This document shows positions 44,740 through 53,865 of a stretch of 64,000 nt of DNA, one piece after another. Made by a program: the position numbers and the translations under genes. Every line of letters starts with the position of its first letter. Position 1 is the first letter of the stretch. Below the pieces are notes generated by a model that worked only from the letters and a program-made list of their open reading frames with translations, was not told the origin of the DNA and searched no databases. The DNA comes from Adiantum capillus-veneris (lineage: Eukaryota > Streptophyta > Polypodiopsida > Polypodiales > Pteridaceae), in NCBI GenBank assembly GCA_014529385.2, contig CM043953.1, positions 79,472,338 to 79,536,337 of the forward strand, in the 5' to 3' direction.

Positions 44740-44794
44740 ATCCCTAAAAATTAGGATTCCTTACAAGGCCCATGCAAAGTCCATATTTCTCCTA
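44740..44794 (-). repeat. Right end of inner element (gene-1 side)
   Basis: On the minus strand: TAGGAGAAATATGGACTTTG, then GGGCCTTGTAAGG and CCTAATTTTTAGGGATTAAG, closely matching 34924-34990. Confidence 0.8.
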
Positions 44795-44795
44795 A

Positions 44796-44954
44796 TGTTG
44801 GATGTTTGCAATTGCCCTCGAATCAATTCAGGAGGCTATAGAGGTTTATTTGGTGAGTCTCTTTGAAGACACATTCTTATGTGTTATCCATGCCAAGCAT
44901 GTAACAATCATGGCCAAGGACATGCAACTTGCACCTCACCTAAGGCAGGATTGA
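44796..44954 (+). pseudogene. Histone H3-like gene, 3' part (second half of histone fold)
   Basis: Directly right of the inner transposon, the frame from 44796 reads [52 protein letters not shown] and then TGA at 44952-44954. It aligns with H3 helix 2 to the C-terminus ([40 protein letters not shown]). The LFEDT, IHAK, VTIM and KD-QLA motifs are diagnostic of H3 and closer to ordinary H3 than to typical plant CENH3 at this end. It continues the part at 38783-39362 in the same orientation. Confidence 0.92.
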
Positions 44955-45590
44955 TACCCTCTGATGTCAAAACCTTTTTTTCTAACTAACTTTTGTATCG
45001 GAATCAACTTACTTTGGAACCCTTGTACTGGATTCAAGAATTCTTGAGAACTCAATGTATTTTCACTTTGCGACAGATACAATCCATCTATTTTTGTCTC
45101 TCCATGTTACCTTAATGTCCAATTTTAATGTCTATTTGTCTACATTTATTTTGTTAAATGGTTGAAGGTGAGATGTTAATCAGCTATACAAAAGGCTAAT
45201 CAATTGGAAACCAAAGCTAAATAAATTTTTTGGTTGGCTTGAAATTGTCCATTAGGTAAAAAAATTTCTTTGTATATGCCAAAAACTTGCAAAACTTTTC
45301 AAATTGGTGTTGTCCACAAGACAGTGAGAATTGGCCAGACAGCAGTCTTGTAGGGACAAATCTCACTGCCTTGTGGACACAGCTAAAATTGCATGAAATG
45401 TCAATAACATGGCACAACTAGTACCAAAAAAGCTATTATATGCAATTTTTTGGACAAGTTGTTTTCAATGTACAAAATCAACTTTTAAATATTTTGCTTT
45501 GTCACTGAACATGAGCAAAACATTAGATTTAACTTTGCAAAGATCATGGAGAAGAGAGATAATTTTCATTTAAAAGCTTGTACATCTGGA
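44955..45590. other. No gene seen
   Basis: AT-rich spacer between the H3-like gene and gene 3, which converge here. It contains a short inverted pair CCACAAGACAGTGAGA (45312) / TCTCACTGCCTTGTGG (45361), a possible 3'-end stem-loop. Confidence 0.45.
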
Positions 45591-47181
45591 TTAACAATCT
45601 TTTGACAGGAGGCGCTTTGCAACCTCTCTACGACGTTCTATAGCGTTGGGTAGAATGGATGTAAGGACAAAAGCAGCTATAGCTTGGGCACTGCCAACCC
45701 CCAGGGCTTGACAAAGAGCTATGCATGTCATGACCTTGCCACAGAATCCAGTGCCAAAAGTGGCAATTGCAAGTGATTTTTTCACAAGAATAATCACATG
45801 GATTGTTTGAGGAATGGTCGCTAAACATAGGAGTTTACTTGCAACCTTAAGCACCCATAAAACAAAATGGCCATTTGGGGAGAAATCCTTGTGTATGATG
45901 CACACATCTTGCATTGGTAGTTTGCCGATGTAGTGTGCTAGGGCTGCTTCAATCCCAAACACCGTGCGCTCTCCCCCCCTTCCGGCTAGCCCAAAGGTCC
46001 ATGTCCAAAACATCTTGCAAAATTGTAATTAACCAAAAGCAAAGAAGAAAGGTTGAATTATCAATGTAGAAGATGCTTAGTATTACCTCTTGTTGATTAT
46101 CCTCATCATCTATAGTTGGTGTGGCTTCAAGGTTGATAGAGGATTTGCTCTCATCAACCTTGCGAGGGCTCTGCGAACAAGGCGAATCGGGGTGGATAGG
46201 AGTTTGGTTGGCAACAACCATAGCTTGTGTGGCAAAGAAATCCGTGTCCATGACTTTGTTCTCCTCTACATCGAGAATATTCACTGTCTCTAGTGCAATT
46301 GTGTCAGCAACAGAGTCCCCCAATGGAAGCAACTTGTCATCTGTAGCTTCTGGTGTAGGATCAAGGGGGAAATCCATCTTGGTGCATTTGAGGCTAGGAC
46401 ACTCATCTAGTCAAACACCAAAAGCCTTTTCAAGATCATCTAAGAATAAATACTCCTCATATTCTATAATTATGATGTTGAGACAGCTAATCTCTACTTC
46501 GCGAGTTGCAGCAGAGTCACAGCACTTGGGGTTGGGCACTTCGCAAGTGCCAGCAATCTGCGCTCTCACTACAACTGCTTCTTCCAAGCCGTGGGGATAT
46601 TCGGTAGCTTGCAGTCTTTGCTCACTTTGGACATCTATAGGTGCGGCCTTGGGATCTTTACGATCAGCCAACAACCCACCCACTGCCAAATGTGGGATCT
46701 CCATCTCCTCCAAGGAGGACTCCTCATTGAGGAGGAAGAAGAGAGTGGCAATATTGGACAAGAAATATTGCCCAATTTTGCGCTTCTTGAAGGAGTCTGC
46801 AACTTCCTTTGTCACTTGACGAAAGTGGTTCGCCTCTTTTGCAATCGCTTCAAAGAAAGCTAGCCTCTTTGAAAATGTTGTGTCGCCCTTGTGGATGTAG
46901 CGAAGCAGATCACATGACAACCACAACATGGTGTTGTCTTCAAAGTTCACAGCATACTTGACTATACACGCATGCATATACTCTATGATATCGTGAAAAG
47001 TTTCATTGTGGAGTTGCATGGTTTTTTGTAAATCCACTGTGCGGGTAAAGAAGCTGTGAAGATCACTGCGTCCAACATATTTGGTGTCCTCTAAGAAAAG
47101 AAGAAACCGCAAAAGGGGTGTGTGTGTCTCTTTCGGCGCTGCTGTTGCGTGGGAGGAGGATGCACTAGCATGTGCTTCCAT
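45591..47181 (-). pseudogene. Gene 3 of the outer element: unknown two-exon protein, about 500 aa, one premature stop
   Basis: Starts MEAHASASSS at 47181 (CCATGG context). The frame is open to 46087 except for one TGA at 46413-46411, then a GT-AG intron of 73 bp (46086-46014, phase 0) and a second exon 46013-45591 ending LLSKDC. Features: an N-terminal helical region with DTKYVGRSDLHSFFTRTVDL and FSKRLAFFEAIAKEANHFRQ; an acidic, Pro/Ser-rich middle; and a C-terminal part with small hydrophobic segments (LKVASKLLCLATIP, LGVGSAQAIAAFVLT). I do not recognise the family. The long frame with only one stop and a clean intron suggests recent function. It converges with the H3-like gene and lies downstream of gene 2 on the same strand. 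A TTTTCTTAG acceptor-like site near 47093 leaves open an extra intron. Confidence 0.6.

Positions 47182-47182
<1 letters not shown>

Positions 47183-47264
<82 letters not shown>
47183..47264 (+). repeat. (TC)n microsatellite in gene 3 leader
   Basis: About 40 TC units ending one base before the gene 3 ATG; in the mRNA sense a GA-rich 5' UTR. Confidence 0.95.
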
Positions 47265-47265
<1 letters not shown>

Positions 47266-47325
47266 GTGTGTGTCTTATTTCTGTCTCTCTCAAGTGTTGA
47301 CAGAAAAATAAGAAGCCCCCTCCCC

Positions 47326-47333
47326 TTTATATA
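47326..47333 (-). promoter_or_regulatory. TATA box of gene 3
   Basis: On the minus strand TATATAAA followed by GGGGAGGGG, about 145 bp upstream of the gene 3 start. It is the same octamer as at the H3-like gene. Confidence 0.6.
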
Positions 47334-47554
47334 CCCCCTCCCCCCCCCCCCCCACGACCCGCTACAGAAAAAGACACCATCCCAAAGCTCTTTGATATAC
47401 ATACAGACACACATGGGTGCGCACAAACACCCAAACAAAATGCAAAAAACTTAATCAACAAAGGTGATACTATAATGACAAAAAAGTTTTGAATTTACAT
47501 TAAATAGAAGGCTTTACAATGTGGCATTAGAGCCGGTTACATTGATCTATCAGA

Positions 47555-48877
47555 TCAACTCAAAGACAGTGCGCCGCCAACCCTCCACTCCTCTTGCACT
47601 TTCATGGCAACCTCCATCCACCTACCAATCTAAAACAACAAAAATGCTTTTAACAAGACTAGAAATTGGCACATGTAGACAACATATAAACTAAACTGAC
47701 CTTTTGCCAATTTAGACGAAAGTAAGCATCTTTGATTTCTTCGTAGCCCAAGATAATCAAGTGTTCCCGTATGTTGGTGAGTGTCCAGTGTTCACTAACT
47801 GGCACAATCTCAAAAACACCATTTGACAAAGTAATCGGCATGTCAAATGTCACAAAATTAGCAACACTAGATTGTAAGGGTATCCACTTTCCACTCTTAC
47901 ACATCCAACGTTCATAGAAAATGTAAGTATAAAGTAGTGCATACTTTCAAATATCGTATCTCTATACCTAAAGCACCCACCTTACACTTGTATTTATCTC
48001 CTTGGTGTACTCCCTCAACCATTCCCCAATTATCTCCAAATACTACTTTTAGTGCTTCATACATGACATTCTTGCTACAAAACATAGTAGGTGTGACGCA
48101 AAATAGCAATGTCTTGAACAGGTGTACAAAAACATGCATGGGGTAGCACCAACTAAGCCCTACTGATCTGGAAGCCTTCCCAAATTTTAATGAGGAGCAA
48201 ATATCAGAAAGCATCTTCTCCTTCACTGAGAAAAGTGACCACGCATCAGGTTGTGGCCATTCCAAACTCAGTAATGAAGGTTTGTCAACAACAATAATCT
48301 TACCATATCCATCCTTTGAGGCCGGCACTACATATGTGTGTGAGTAGAAGAAGATTCTGCATTGCAGAAGAATCAAAGGTGGCAGGTTGGGAAGCATCAT
48401 AACACCAATGTCTGCATGAAGAGCATTGAAGTTTCCTGTGAGACTCTTGATTGGTTGTTCCTCAACAAGGTCGGATGGGAATATATCTATGACAACACCA
48501 AAAACTATTAATAAAAAACAAATAACAAGCGTTTACAATCAGCAACCAACAATGTTTTACGACTTACAATGTATTGGGAAATCTCTTGAGCTTCCATTCC
48601 TCAAGCGCATGGAACACCAAGAGTACACATGTTGAACAATGGCCACTGTGCCATTGACTCTATGGTTTTTGAAACCAAGAAGTCTCCACTTTCAATGTTC
48701 GTCAAGGTTACCACGGTTTTGAACTCGATGAGGCCTGATAGTTGTAGGTTACACGAAGATCCAAGATCCTTTAGAAAACACCTGCGGCATGCATTCCCCA
48801 TTATAATCCCTAGTGTTATGCAAGCAAATTTCCTCTATCTCATCCTTTGGCTTCCTTGAAGTGGAGGGGGTTGACAT
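47555..48877 (-). pseudogene. Gene 2 of the outer element: unknown multi-exon protein
   Basis: The start MSTPSTSRKPKDEIEEICLH at 48877 is followed by pieces LIEFKTVVTLTNIESGDFLV (about 48740) and, after a GTAAGT donor at 48567 and an AG at 48505, a long exon from 48504 (FGVVIDIFPSDLVEEQPIKS, ASKDGYGKIIVVDKPSLLSL, GLSWCYPMHVFVHLF). A +1 shift near 47946 is needed to reach FYERWMCKSGKWIPLQSSVA; the frame then ends at a 71-bp intron (47700-47630, phase 0) and a last exon 47629-47555 (IGRWMEVAMKVQEEWRVGG, then LSLS and TGA). Mixed beta-rich character is suggested but no family is recognised. Exon phases before 48504 are unresolved. It runs inward from the right terminal repeat, as gene 1 does from the left. 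Confidence 0.5.
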
Positions 48878-49386
48878 GGTAGCACCAGAAGAAGAATAGT
48901 TGTGGTGTTAGAGAGAGAGAGGCTGTTGCTTCACGAATGAAATGAGAAGCAATGGTTGAATGGGAAACAAAGGGGAGAAGAAGTAGTTTAAATGGATGGT
49001 GTGGATGAAAGGGGAGACAGGTCGTGCATCTATGGAAAGCTTTCATTTGTGATGTAGCTATGGAAAGCTTGGCGAGAGGGGGAGAAGTGGCTACTGGGGA
49101 GCAAGGGGAGAAGAAGTAGTTTAAAGGGATGGTGTGGATGAAAGGGGGAGACAACTGGTGCAGCTATGGAAAGCTTGGAGGTAGAAGGAGAAAGAGAAGA
49201 GAGAAGAGGTAGAATAGAGGGTACTGTGAGAAATGCAGATTTTGGTCAAAGAAAATGGTTTTTTGACCATGTATTTGGTTAGGAGAGCTTTTGGAGAGTG
49301 AAAAGTGAGATTTAGAGATTTTTTTAAAAAAATTGAAATTTTAGGGTTACTTTATGGGCGCCCATGAAAATGGAGGGAACCCCCAA

Positions 49387-49388
<2 letters not shown>
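48878..49388 (-). other. Promoter/leader region of gene 2; no other gene
   Basis: Contains a near-duplicate AAGGGGAGAAGAAGTAGTTTAAA-type unit (about 48,970 and 49,103) with GATGGTGTGGATGAAAGGGG after each copy, then AT-rich DNA and a run of about 31 C (49389-49419). Confidence 0.5.

Positions 49389-49419
<31 letters not shown>
49389..49419 (+). repeat. Poly-C tract (about 31)
   Basis: Uninterrupted C run just inside the right end of the outer element. A G13 run sits at the equivalent place of the inner element's left end (39545-39557). Confidence 0.95.
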
Positions 49420-49574
49420 TTCCCCCTTCTCTTTCTTTCTAGAGGACAAAGCTATAATGAGGGGAACAAATAGGTCCCCATGCCCCCTACTACCCTACCT
49501 TTTGAGAGGGTATAGATGTGGCCACCACCCTCTTCCTATTGGTCCATGCTTAATCACCCCTTAAGCTAAAGGGC

Positions 49575-49599
49575 CCTTTTGGGGTTCATATTTTTCCTA
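49575..49599 (-). repeat. Right terminal inverted repeat, outer element (gene-2 side)
   Basis: Perfect 25-bp inverse of 34924-34948. Inward, the minus strand reads AATAGGAAGAGGGTGGTGGC and ATCTATACCCTC, matching the left end of the inner element. Confidence 0.85.
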
Positions 49600-50284
49600 A
49601 TGGGGGAGCAAGCTCTTAGAGGGCGGCAGGGAAGAAAGAGGGCCAGGTTTTTTTGCAAGTTTGGGCGAGCTCCTAGGGAGCCGAGAGCGGCAGAAGAGGA
49701 AGAAGAAGATCGGGTGCCTTTTTTTTTTTTTTTTGCTCAAGGCGGAGCCCTCGGCCTAGAGGAGGGGGACTCGCAGGTGTGTTCCCTAGCCCTCAAGGCA
49801 GGACGAAGGCAAGACGAAGTCAGGTTTCTAAGTGAGGAGGGGCACACAAGCAGTGAAGCCAAAGATTGTAGGTTTTTTATTGGTTGCTCAAGGTCTCCAT
49901 GCCAAGCAGGTTTTAACAGCTCTTCATGGTGGGATAGACGAGGTTTTTTGTCATAATAGAGGCAAGTCATATCAATTCTTGGTGTTGTATCCTCCTTCTT
50001 TCCCCCCTTTTCTCTTTGCTTTGTTCCATTCATCCGGTGTCGGTGTTGGAGATGTGTGTACCTCCTTGGGCATCTCTGTGTGTAAGAGAGAAAGAGAGAG
50101 TGATGTGTGTTGCGGCACGGTCGTAAACGGGTCGGATCGGTGTGGAATATTGTTGTCGATCATGCGAGTTTTGAAGGTGAACTCTAGTGGATCGGGGTGC
50201 AGTGATTATCCTGACCTATAGAGAGGCAAAATGTTTGGGTTCCAGGTGTGTTCCCCTTTCCCCCCATCCAAAGTAAATCAAGGA
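49600..50284. other. GC-rich target DNA right of the transposon; no gene seen
   Basis: Begins with a copy (49602-49662) of the last 58 bp left of the transposon, then a second weaker repeat of the same motif (49664-49705). ORFs at 49579-49956 and 49832-50221 have no recognised motif and overlap each other. Confidence 0.4.
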
Positions 50285-50534
50285 TCTAACCTTGCTTTTT
50301 GCAAAAAAAAAGCACCTAACAGCATAAAAACATGAAAAAGTCAAAAATGGCGGATTTTTCCAAAACTGAACCAAACGTCCGTCTAACCTACTGGAACATG
50401 GAAACGACCCTGCTTTTCACTTTAGAACCTTCCAATATTTTCAATCAAGCATCTTAAGTCAAATTTTAGCAAAATAGATATTGAAAGCTATTTTTTTTAT
50501 TTTTTAAAGAGACCTGAAAATTGGAGATCTTACA
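50285..50534 (-). repeat. Probable 3' LTR start of retroelement relic R2
   Basis: On the minus strand, GTGTGGGGGGA (purine tract) is followed by TGTAAGATCTCC at 50534, the expected start of an LTR. Part of it (50285-50440) matches 33,355-33,545. Confidence 0.5.
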
Positions 50535-50599
50535 TCCCCCCACACTTGAAAAATTTGAGGTGTCCTCACCTCGACATGAAATCTCGATAATTTAGTCTC

Positions 50600-51766
50600 A
50601 TTACATCATCACGTTCCCAAGTGGCATCTTCCTGAGGATACATTGACCATTTTAACAAGGTGCTCGATAATGGTTCGATTACGCAGAGGCTTGGTTCTAC
50701 TTTGAAGTATCATTTCGGGATAAACTTCAAAAGTTTCCTCGGTAGATGTAGATAATAGAGAATCATCAAAAATATGTTGCGGATCAGGTACATACTTCTT
50801 GAGTAAGATGACATGAAAAACATCATGTACCTTTATGGGTGGTGGTAACAAGAGTCTGTAAGCTTAATCATTAATTTGCTCTATGATTACAAAAGGTCCA
50901 CAATATTTGGCACTCAGCTTCTTACACTTACCCATTGACAAAGAGCTACATTTGGGTTTCACTCTCAAAAATACCATATCGCCTTCTTCAAAAAGTATGG
51001 CAAATCCTATCGGATCAACATAACTCTTCTGTCTATCTTGAGCAATCTTAATATATCTGCTGTATAAGATCGATTTGTATTTGCATCTCATCCAACATTC
51101 CTTTCGATGCTTGAACTCGTATGAGAGGATGTGTCCATTTGAGTGGAGTAAGACACTCTTTTCCATACAATGCTTGAAAAGGAGACATCCCAACTAAGCG
51201 TTGAAATGAGGAATTATGTGCAAATTCAACCAAATACAAATAGCTAATCCATTTACTCTGTTCGTGCTTATAATAAGCTCTTAACATGTCTTCAATGATT
51301 TGATTTGTTCTTTTTGTCTGCTCATCAGTCTGAGGATGATAAGCAGTACTAAAGGCCAACTGGGTTTTTGTAGCTGAGAATAAGGCTTTCCAAAAATTAG
51401 AGGTGAATTTTGCATCACGATCAAAACTTATCCGACGAGGTAAACCATGATACATAAAAACACCTTTCATGAAGATTTGAGTTATATCCTTAGCCATAAA
51501 CATTGTCTTGGCTGGAAATAAATGGGTCATTTTTGTAAGCATATCAACAACCACAAAAATAGTCATATCCCAGAGATGTAGGAAGTCCTTTAATAAAATC
51601 CATGGATATGCATTCCCATTTCATTTGTGGAGCATCAATAGGTTGAATCTTACCGGGGTATCAAACTCATTCAGCTTTAATACGTTGACATGTTAAACAT
51701 CTTGTAACATAGTTCAACACATCACGCTTTAGTCCTTGCATACGCACTTTGGAAATAGGCATTTGT
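50600..51766 (-). pseudogene. Relic R2: integrase, GPF region and chromodomain of a Ty3 element
   Basis: On the minus strand: CLTCQRIKAE (zinc-finger end), WECISMDFIKGLP (first Asp, about 51610), an integrase core at 51566-51048 with HGLPRRISFDRDAKFTSNFW and AYHPQTDEQT, then KYCGPF (51193-50864), HDVFHVILLKKY (50851-50780) and a chromodomain start PEMILQSRTKPLRNRTIIEH. A one-base insertion at about 50,650 shifts the frame within the chromodomain; the other frame carries YPQEDATWERDDV. Several frame changes show it is dead. It is a chromovirus relative of the intact copy at 2-11 kb but clearly a different family. Confidence 0.85.
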
Positions 51767-53196
51767 TGCGGGGAAGATGATCTAGGAGGAACTGTGTCAT
51801 TCTGTCTTCACTCCTTGTGACCCATTTTGAAGTCCCTTTATTCCCATTCTCCTGCCTATGTTTCTCTTCAACAACAGCCTCATTGGATTGACATTTGGCA
51901 ATGTACACATGCACTGACAAAGAGTCTACAGGGTCATTCCAACCTGTTTCTAGCCGAATGCAATCTCCAACTTCATGCAAGACCTCTTTATTCATTTTAC
52001 CCTTCACAACAGGCTCTATTACACATGGCCACAATTCTCCAATCCCATTAGATAATTCTTCTTCAATCTTGAATTCTTTTTTTATTAATAGGTTATACCT
52101 TCATCCCATAGGTGGCTGCTTCAACCATTGAGATGGCATGGCTAATAGCCATGTCTTCAACTAGCTTCTCCATTCCACCTTTTCCAAAGTCTGTCCCCAA
52201 GATCTTACTTGTTTCACTTAAGTGAATTTTTCCATCTTTAAAGAAAACAAGCTCCTGCTTCTTTAAAACTTTTACAGTCCCTCCTTCCATGGTCAGCACT
52301 ATCACACCATATGCATCCATTTACAAAGCCTTCTCTATTTTGAGATCGTTGCCCTATGGATTGACCTGATGGTTGCCCCTTCTCTTCTAGCCTTGTAATC
52401 TTTAACTTTAGTTCTTGCATTCCTTTAACCATATCATCAATGATGGATTTTTCACTCTTTGGAACCACAATCATAGTCTTTATATCTTGAGAACACTTGG
52501 GGCTAGAGTAGGGTTGATTATCATTTTGTCTCTTTCTCTTGTCACTTAGCTAGCAGTGAAATGGCATCTTTGACCTCATTCCAATCAGTCTTTCAGCCCC
52601 GTTCCGCATCCTTATCTTCAAGTATTAACTCTAACTTCTCTTGCATCTCTTTGCTTATTGCCTGCAAAAATAATTTTTTTTGCTTTTAGGGTAGCCTTCT
52701 CAGTCCTTGAAATTTGATCATAGCAGCATTGAAATTCCCTTAGCAGTTTGGTAGGCAAAAGTCCCTCTTTTGGCCGAAATAACCACTCTAAAAAAGTCCT
52801 CTTTGTTACCCTTTTGGAGTCCTCCATGAAATACTCTTCTTTTAAGGCTAATGCTTCCCATGTTGCCCCATGCTCATTTCTAACTCCCCTTACATGCTCT
52901 CTGATCTCAGGAACCACAGCCATCTCGAAACTTTGAACCATTTCTGCTTCAGGCACTCGATGCAGCTCCATCTCCTTTACATACCCACAAAGATGCTTTG
53001 TTACATCTTTAACATTTAATTGGTCCATTTTCTTTACCACAAATTGAAGCGCTTTGATTGAGGAAATCTCCCTCCTTTTAGCAGCTTGTTGTTCCTGCAT
53101 AAACATCACAAAGGCTTGAAACATTTGCATTGTGACTGAATCAAACCAAACTCCCTCTTTCTCCATAGATTTAAATATTTGATTTGAGACCTTCAA
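51767..53196 (-). pseudogene. Relic R2: Gag-like region
   Basis: The minus-strand ORF 53196-52618 is helical and charged. It is followed by a segment with a CCHC knuckle CIWCDSADHGRRDC (52315-52274), then GKIHLSETSKILGTDFGKGG and a linker to 51729. Protease, reverse transcriptase and RNase H are absent between this and the integrase remnant, so a large internal deletion (or a junction of two relics) lies near 51.77 kb. Confidence 0.6.
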
Positions 53197-53865
53197 TGAA
53201 CCTTTTGAGCCCTCACCCTAGCCTACTTTGCATCGAGTTCACCAAACTTGTGTCAAGAAGTGGATTGTGCATCTAAGAAAGCATTGAGCCTCTGACTGTG
53301 AGAGTTTGCAGCAAAATCAAGCAAGTAGTAGAAGATTTGAATCTAAAAACAAACTTTAAAAAAACAAAAATCTAGTCATGAAATCTTTATTGTGGAAAAG
53401 AGCCAAGATCACAACTCAAAACTCTTGTGTGTGTGATGATTTGGTGTAGCCATGTTGGGTAGAAGCTTGTACTGGTGGTACCACTTTTTGCACTTTTTGG
53501 TGGTACCCCTTCAAAAAAGTGGGGACCGGTAAATTTTTTGAAACAAAAATTCAAAACTTGTCACACATGAAGATGGGGCTTATAAAGTGCTAGAAAAGGG
53601 GTTGGAAAAAAAACTCCAAAAGAAAGATTCAATGCCCAAAGAATTGCCAATGTACCTAAAACGGCCAGCCCACATAAGGTCACTACATATAGACTTTCAC
53701 AATTGAAATAGAGCATTCCCTATCATGCCACAAAGCTTAATTGGTGCAACAATAAACAATTTGTCCTAATCATGAATGTCCCATGTGCCATGAAAATACA
53801 TAAATGATTTGTCAATCATCCACTACAACAGCTTAGGCCAACAAGTATTCAATTTGATCGTATGC
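53197..53865. other. No gene seen
   Basis: AT-rich, with no motif recognised. Confidence 0.4.

Larger units (their letters stand above)
39363..44794 (-). mobile_element. Inner transposon, shorter relative of the outer element, inserted in the H3-like gene
   Basis: The left end TAGGAAAAATATGAACCC (39363) and the right end, on the minus strand, TAGGAGAAATATGGAC (44794) form diverged inverted repeats. Beyond the termini, the left end matches the right end of the outer element (AGGAAGAGGGTGGTGG, TCTATACCCTC) and the right end matches its left end (GGGATTAAGG, GACAAGG). The inner element is therefore the same family in opposite orientation. It keeps only a gene-1 N-domain remnant at its right end and is probably non-autonomous. 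Confidence 0.68.
34924..49599 (+). mobile_element. Large terminal-inverted-repeat DNA transposon of unfamiliar type (outer element)
   Basis: The 25-bp ends (34924-34948 and 49575-49599, beginning TAGGAAAAATATGAACCCCA) are perfect inverted repeats. Inside are gene 1 (plus, transposase-like) from the left end, genes 2 and 3 (minus) from the right end, and a histone H3-like gene between them. A shorter relative is nested at 39,363-44,794; without it the element would be about 9.2 kb. Both ends carry TA, so a TA target duplication is possible but unproven. The coding parts are damaged, so the element is probably dead. I do not recognise the superfamily. Confidence 0.68.

Noticed and set aside
34924-49599. 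Assigning the large element to Mutator, hAT or CACTA
   Set aside because: Ends, possible TA flank and gene 1 motifs do not match the hallmarks of these families (no CACTA ends, no 8-11 bp flanking duplication seen, no hATC domain).
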